DNA of 64,000 bases from JAKPAM01 sp047601745 (GTDB taxonomy: Bacteria > Pseudomonadota > Gammaproteobacteria > Burkholderiales > Burkholderiaceae_E): contig JASGIS010000001.1 of assembly GCA_047601745.1 (NCBI GenBank), positions 124,001-188,000 of the forward strand, in the 5' to 3' direction. The notes beneath the pieces were generated by a model that had not been told where the DNA came from, did no database searches, and worked only from the letters and a program-made list of their open reading frames with translations. This document shows, one piece after another, positions 59,504-64,000 of this stretch (positions are counted from its first letter, which is position 1; each line of letters opens with the position of its first letter). The position numbers and the translations under genes were made by a program.

Positions 59504-61060
59504 TCAGGCGACTCCTCTGTCCCGGCCCTGCCAGAAGCGCTGGCGAAGGCTCGTCTTGAGCACCTTGCCGGCGCCCGACAACGGCAACTCGTCGATGAAC
59601 TCGATCCGGCGCGGGCACTTGTAGCCGGCGATCAGCGTGCGGCAATGCGCGATCAGCGCTTCGGGTTCGGTCCGCGCGCGCGGCTTGCGCACGACGAAGG
59701 CCATCACCAGCTCGCCCCACTGGCCATCGGGAATGCCGATCACCGCGCAGGCCGCGACGTCCGGATGCGTGGACAACGCGCTCTCGACCTCGACACTATA
59801 GACGTTCTCCCCGCCGGTGACGATCATGTCCTTGATGCGATCGACGATGTAGATATAGCCGTCGTCGTCCATCCGCGCGCCGTCGCCGGTATGCATCCAG
59901 CCGCCGCGCAGCGCGGCCGCGGTCTCGGCCGGCTTGTTCCAGTAGCCGAGCATCACGCCGGGTCCGCGCACCGCGACCTCGCCGACCGTATTGCGCGGCA
60001 CCTCGTTACCCAGCGGATCGACGATGCGCACCTCGTTGCCGATCGCCGCCCGCCCCGCCGACAGATGGCGTCCCTTCGCGCGCCCTTCGTCGCGGTGCAT
60101 CGTCTGCGTCAGCACGGTCGCCATCGGCGACAGCTCGGTCATCCCGTACAACTGCGTGAAACCGGCCGACGGGAAGGCCGCCATCGCGCGGTCGAGCAGG
60201 CCCTCGCCGATCGGCGACGCGCCGTACAGCACGTTGCGGAAATGCTCGAACCGATAGCGGCCGACGTCCGGGTGATCGACGAGCATCCGCAGCATCGTCG
60301 GCACCAGCAGCGCTTCGGTCACTTTCTCGTTCTGCATCGCCTCGAGCACCGCCGTCGGTTCGAAGCGCGGCACGATCACGTGGCAGCCGCCGCACGCGAA
60401 CATCGCGTTCATGAAGCAGCCGTCGGCCAGGTGGAACATCGGCGCCGCATGCAGTCCCACGCAGCCGTGCTGGACCGCGCCCTCGGCGACGACCGCGATC
60501 GAGTTCGTGTACAGGCCGCGATGCGGCAGCATGACGCCCTTGGGCGCGCCGGTCGTGCCGCCGGTATAGAACACGCCGGCCAGATCCTCGCCGCCGCGCA
60601 GCGCGTCCTCGACCGGATCGGTGTCGGCGAGCAACGCCTCGTAACCGGGCAGTCCGTCCGGCGGCGGCCCGTCGCCGACGTGCACGATCGATTGCAGGCT
60701 CGGGCAGCGCTCGCGCAGCGCCGGCACCATCGACACAAACGTGTCGTCGACCAGCAGCACGCGCGTCTGGCAGTCCTCGATCGAATAAGCGATCTCGGCG
60801 ACGCTCCAGCGCGTATTGATCGGGTTGACGGCGCCGCCGGCCCAGTACACGCCCGGGTAATACTCGAGATACCAGTCGGAATTGAGCGCGAGCATGCCGA
60901 CGCGGTCGCCGGGCTCGACGCCCAATGTCCGCAGCATGCCGGCCAGCCGGGCCACGCGGTCGATCATCTGCGCGAACGTGCGCCGCCGGCCCTGGAAGAC
61001 CGAGGCGATCGCGTCCGGTGTCTGCTGCGCGGCACGGCGCAGCCCCTGCGTCAGGTACAT
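59504..61060 (-). CDS. Acyl-CoA synthetase (AMP-dependent), module B
   Basis: The 518-residue paralog of the ligase at 45658 has the same opening (MYLTQGL) and length. Motifs: FYTGGTTGAPKGVML, LYGMTELSP, VDRIKDMIVTGGENVYSVEV and a C-terminal Lys in LSGAGKVLKT. It activates a carboxylic acid with ATP and CoA. The open frame continues far upstream of 61060 but that is the shadow of the dehydrogenase gene. The enoyl-CoA hydratase gene starts 1 bp after its stop. Confidence 0.9.
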   Translation of the reverse strand: MYLTQGLRRAAQQTPDAIASVFQGRRRTFAQMIDRVARLAGMLRTLGVEPGDRVGMLALNSDWYLEYYPGVYWAGGAVNPINTRWSVAEIAYSIEDCQTRVLLVDDTFVSMVPALRERCPSLQSIVHVGDGPPPDGLPGYEALLADTDPVEDALRGGEDLAGVFYTGGTTGAPKGVMLPHRGLYTNSIAVVAEGAVQHGCVGLHAAPMFHLADGCFMNAMFACGGCHVIVPRFEPTAVLEAMQNEKVTEALLVPTMLRMLVDHPDVGRYRFEHFRNVLYGASPIGEGLLDRAMAAFPSAGFTQLYGMTELSPMATVLTQTMHRDEGRAKGRHLSAGRAAIGNEVRIVDPLGNEVPRNTVGEVAVRGPGVMLGYWNKPAETAAALRGGWMHTGDGARMDDDGYIYIVDRIKDMIVTGGENVYSVEVESALSTHPDVAACAVIGIPDGQWGELVMAFVVRKPRARTEPEALIAHCRTLIAGYKCPRRIEFIDELPLSGAGKVLKTSLRQRFWQGRDRGVA

Positions 61061-61080
61061 CGTCGTCTCCTGGGAGTCCG

Positions 61081-62262
61081 TCACTGCCGTTCGAGCGAGC
61101 GCGCGATGATCTCGCGCATGATCTCGCTGGCGCCGCCGTAGATCCGCTGCACGCGGGCGTCGGCGTACAGCCGGGCGATCGGATACTCGAGCATGTAGCC
61201 GTAGCCGCCGAACAACTGCAGGCACTCGTCGACGGCCCGCCCCAGCGTTTCGGTCGTCCACAGCTTGGCGATCGCCGCGGTGTCCGCGTCCATCGTGCCG
61301 TCGATCACGCGCTGCACGCAGGCGTCGACGAAGCAGCGCCCGACGGTCGCCTGGCTCTTGACGTCGGCCAGCTTGAAACGCGTGTTCTGCAGCGCGAACA
61401 AGGGCTGGCCGAACGCGCGGCGCTCGCGCGTGTAATCGAGCGTCAGCGCCAGCGCCGCCTCGGTCGACGAGATCGCGCTGAGCGCGCACAGCGTCCGTTC
61501 ATAAGGCAGCTCGGTCATCAGTTGCGCGAAGCCCTTCCCCTCGACGCCGCCGAGCAGGTTGTCGGCCGGTACGCGCACGTCGTCGAAGAACAGCTCGCTG
61601 GTGTCGGCGGACTTCTGCCCGAGCTTGTCCAGCACGCGCCCGACCGTGAACCCCCGGGCATCGCGGGTCTCGAGCAGCAGCAGCGAGATGCCCTTGCCGC
61701 CGGCCTCGGGCTCGGTCTTGGCCACGACGATGACCAGGCCGGCCATCGAGCCGTTCGAGATGAAGGTCTTGCTGCCGCTGATCCGGTATTCGTCACCGTC
61801 GCGGTCGGCCCGCGTCCGGATCCGCTGCAGATCCGATCCGGCGCCCGGCTCGGTCATCGCGATCGCGCCGATCATCTCGCCGCGCGCCATCGCCGGCAGG
61901 TAGCGCTGTTTCTGCGCCTCGGTGCCCTGGCGCAGCAGATAGTGCGCGCAGATCTGATGAACGCTCAGGCCGAACCCGTAGTCGCCGGCATGAGCGAGTT
62001 CCTCGGCCAGCACCGCGACGTGCGCGAAAGTTCCGCCGCCGCCGCCGTACTCGGCGGGCACGTCGGCCAGCAGCAGCCCCAGCTCGCCGGCCCGCGTCCA
62101 CACTTCGCGGTCGACGTGCTGCTGCCGCTCGAAGCGCTCGCGATGCGGCGTGATCATCTCGGCGACGAAGCGCCGGACCGTCTCGCGGTACAGATCCAGT
62201 TCGGCGTCTCGCGAGGACGCGGTGGACGGCGCGGGCGCCGATATCGAATCGATCGTCGTCAT
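61081..62262 (-). CDS. Acyl-CoA dehydrogenase, module B
   Basis: The 393-residue FAD enzyme is paralogous to the one at 47267 (AMTEPGAGSDLQRIRT, FISNGSMAGLVIVVAK, IYGGASEIMREIIARSL). As in its paralog, Gly replaces the MCAD-type catalytic Glu, and the Glu of LPYERTLCA is the likely base. The start at ATG 62262 overlaps the stop of the upstream ligase (ATGA). It ends 20 bp before the module B ligase. Confidence 0.9.
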   Translation of the reverse strand: MTTIDSISAPAPSTASSRDAELDLYRETVRRFVAEMITPHRERFERQQHVDREVWTRAGELGLLLADVPAEYGGGGGTFAHVAVLAEELAHAGDYGFGLSVHQICAHYLLRQGTEAQKQRYLPAMARGEMIGAIAMTEPGAGSDLQRIRTRADRDGDEYRISGSKTFISNGSMAGLVIVVAKTEPEAGGKGISLLLLETRDARGFTVGRVLDKLGQKSADTSELFFDDVRVPADNLLGGVEGKGFAQLMTELPYERTLCALSAISSTEAALALTLDYTRERRAFGQPLFALQNTRFKLADVKSQATVGRCFVDACVQRVIDGTMDADTAAIAKLWTTETLGRAVDECLQLFGGYGYMLEYPIARLYADARVQRIYGGASEIMREIIARSLERQ

Positions 62263-63857
62263 CGTGGTTTCTCCTCGACCGGCGCGTACTGTTCGACGAG
62301 CCGGAACTTCTGTACCTTGCCGGTCGGCGTGCGCGGCAGCGCGTCGTCGCGAATCAGCACGCGCTTGGGCGTCTTGAAGCCGGCCAGCGACGCGCGGCAA
62401 TGCGCGATCACTTCGGCCTCGCTGACTTTCCGGCCATCGTGCGGCACGACGATCGCCGTCACCACCTCGCCCCACAGCGGATCGGGCAGGCCGACGACCG
62501 CGCAATCGGCGACGCCGTCGCAGCCGAGGATCGCCTCCTCGACCTCGCCGGCGTGCACGTTCTGCCCGCCGGTGACGATCACGTCCTTCAGCCGTCCGTT
62601 GATGTACAGGTAACCCTCGTCGTCGAGCCGGCCGAGATCGCCGGTATGCAGCCAGCCGTCCCGGAAGGTCTCGGCGGTCTTCCCGGGGTTGTTGAAATAG
62701 CCGGCGACGGTGCCCGGCGAACGGCCGATCACCGCGCCGGTCTGCCCGACCGGCACGTCGCGGCCGGCCTCGTCGACGATACGCAGCTCGGCGAACAGGA
62801 TCGGGCGGCCCACCGAATCCGGACGCCGCACGCGGTCGCGCGGCGTGCTGACGACCAGCGTGCTGGTCTCCTGCATGCCGTAGTACTCGTAGATCTGCGG
62901 ACAGACCCGCGCCTGGATCCCTTCGCGCACCGGCGCCGGCAGCAGCGAACCGGCGAACACGATCCCGCGCAGCGAATGCAGGTCGCTGCGCGCGAGCGCC
63001 GGGCTGGCCAGCAGCATCGCCCCCATCGTCGGCACCAGGTTGACCATCGTCACCTGCTCGGCCTCGATCAGCCGCAGCGCTTCGCCGACGTCGAAGTTCA
63101 TCAGCACGTTGCGGTTACCCCAGATCAAGCCGCAGGCGACCCACGCGAAGCCGACGCGGCCGTACATCGGGAACACCGTCATCAGCACGTCGCGCTCGTC
63201 GACGTGCAGCGCCTGGAACATCGGCAGGAACGACGCCGCGTTGTAGTGCGAGATCAGGTAGCACTTGGGCAGGCCGGTCGTGCCCGAGGTCAGGTTGAAG
63301 TAATACGGATCGTGCTCGTCGATGTCGATCCCCGGATCGTCGCTGCCGGCGCCCGCGCACAGTTCGTCATAGTCGAGGATCGGACCGTCACCGCCGGCCG
63401 TCGCGCCGTCCGGCCCGGCGCCGCCGGCCGGTTCGCCCAGCGCGATCACCCGCCGCTCGCCGGACAGGCCCTCGCGCACGACCGGCAGCGCGTCCGCGAA
63501 GCGGCGCTCGACGATCAGCGCGCAGGCGCCGACTTCACCGACCAGCGCGCGCATCTCGACCGGCGCCAGCCGATAGTTGAGCGGCAGGCCGACCAGGCCC
63601 GTGCGCGCGATCGCCAGGTAAATGTCGACGACCTCGATGCGATTGGTGCTCAGGAAGGCGACGCGGTCGCCCTTTCGCAGGCCCAGCGCGAGCAGCGCGT
63701 TGGCCAGCCGGTTCACGCGCTCGTCGAGCTGCCGGAACGTGAAGCGCCGGCCGGTCGGCGCGCAGTAGAACGCCTGCTGTCCGCCGTAACGGATCGCTGC
63801 CGTCGTCAGCAGGTTGCCGACGCGCATGTGGCCCAGCGCGCGACTGCTATCGCTCAT
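62259..63857 (-). CDS. AMP-dependent acyl-CoA synthetase, third type
   Basis: The 532-residue adenylate-forming ligase has LTSGTTGLPKCYLISHYN, YYGMQETSTLV, the hinge NGRLKDVIVTGGQNVHAGEV and the catalytic Lys in RTPTGKVQKF. It differs from the MYLTQGL pair and has a Gly/Ala-rich insert (about 143-158). It is translationally coupled to the module B dehydrogenase by a 4-nt overlap. It may activate a different intermediate of the same pathway. Confidence 0.9.
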   Translation of the reverse strand: MSDSSRALGHMRVGNLLTTAAIRYGGQQAFYCAPTGRRFTFRQLDERVNRLANALLALGLRKGDRVAFLSTNRIEVVDIYLAIARTGLVGLPLNYRLAPVEMRALVGEVGACALIVERRFADALPVVREGLSGERRVIALGEPAGGAGPDGATAGGDGPILDYDELCAGAGSDDPGIDIDEHDPYYFNLTSGTTGLPKCYLISHYNAASFLPMFQALHVDERDVLMTVFPMYGRVGFAWVACGLIWGNRNVLMNFDVGEALRLIEAEQVTMVNLVPTMGAMLLASPALARSDLHSLRGIVFAGSLLPAPVREGIQARVCPQIYEYYGMQETSTLVVSTPRDRVRRPDSVGRPILFAELRIVDEAGRDVPVGQTGAVIGRSPGTVAGYFNNPGKTAETFRDGWLHTGDLGRLDDEGYLYINGRLKDVIVTGGQNVHAGEVEEAILGCDGVADCAVVGLPDPLWGEVVTAIVVPHDGRKVSEAEVIAHCRASLAGFKTPKRVLIRDDALPRTPTGKVQKFRLVEQYAPVEEKPR

Positions 63858-63870
63858 CGCTTACCCTCCT

Positions 63871-64000
63871 TCAGCCGCGTCCGCCGCCGTCGCGCGCACG
63901 CGACTTGGCGGCGAAGGCTTCGATCGCCTGCTTGTGGAACGCATCGGAGAAGCACTCCTTCTCCAGCGCCAGCGAGGTGTCGAGCACCAGGTTGACCGAA
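63871..64000 (-). CDS. Enoyl-CoA hydratase, C-terminal part (truncated by window edge)
   Basis: The last 43 codons of a minus-strand gene read LALEKECFSDAFHKQAIEAF then AAKSRARDGGGRG and stop (TGA at 63871-63873). The Ala-Phe-x-x-Lys ending with a basic tail is typical of crotonase-family C-termini. Its 5' part lies outside the window. It is upstream of the third ligase and 13 bp from it, so it probably heads or belongs to the module B operon. Confidence 0.7.
   Translation of the reverse strand, partial: SVNLVLDTSLALEKECFSDAFHKQAIEAFAAKSRARDGGGRG

Overview
The window looks like a chromosomal segment of a betaproteobacterium, most likely order Burkholderiales. It is very GC-rich with strong third-position GC bias. 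It carries a TIGR01841-type phasin and a BktB-type beta-ketothiolase (both typical of polyhydroxyalkanoate producers), a fmd/urt amide-uptake operon, and many acyl-CoA catabolic genes. I saw no rRNA, tRNA or CRISPR array. Most long reading frames on the opposite strand of real genes are GC-driven shadows and are left out.

Layout. 1-3.4 kb: moaC, a small membrane protein, a phasin and an AraC-type regulator. 3.6-6.4 kb: a three-gene membrane operon (DUF2157, DUF4401, GDYXXLXY). 6.4-9.3 kb: a Do-family periplasmic protease divergent from bktB. 9.3-12.0 kb: an arginine-to-proline module (ornithine cyclodeaminase, ArgZ/AgrE-like arginine dihydrolase) with a divergent Lrp regulator, then an unrecognised 380-residue protein. 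13.3-20.1 kb: an iron-uptake island (FecI/FecR, TonB receptor, DUF3649, PepSY, DUF3325) headed by a Fur-box-like site. 20.3-22.7 kb: an EamA exporter, a UPF0175/PIN toxin-antitoxin pair and a decayed toxin-antitoxin remnant.

22.8-34.1 kb is the most interesting block: an amide/urea operon (urtABCDE-fmdA-fmdB) transcribed away from a giant gene that fuses an NCS1 transporter, a cysteine cluster, a histidine kinase and a receiver. A LuxR-type response regulator follows. A perfect 18-bp palindrome sits midway between the two divergent units. An IS5-family element (34.1-35.3 kb) is inserted at the response regulator's stop codon without altering the protein.

35.6-42.6 kb: a secreted CAP protein, then a LysR-controlled cluster of an NMT1-type ABC transporter, cupin, amidase and DUF2848 protein. 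42.7-45.6 kb: an alpha/beta hydrolase, a transglutaminase-like protein and a TSUP permease. 45.6-64 kb: two paralogous acyl-CoA degradation modules (CoA ligase, acyl-CoA dehydrogenase, SCPx-type thiolase, hydratases) flanking a MalT-like regulator and another CoA ligase. The SCPx-type thiolases and the split MaoC hydratase resemble enzymes for steroid or other branched/alicyclic side chains more than ordinary fatty-acid oxidation, but the substrate is inferred. The last gene runs off the right edge.
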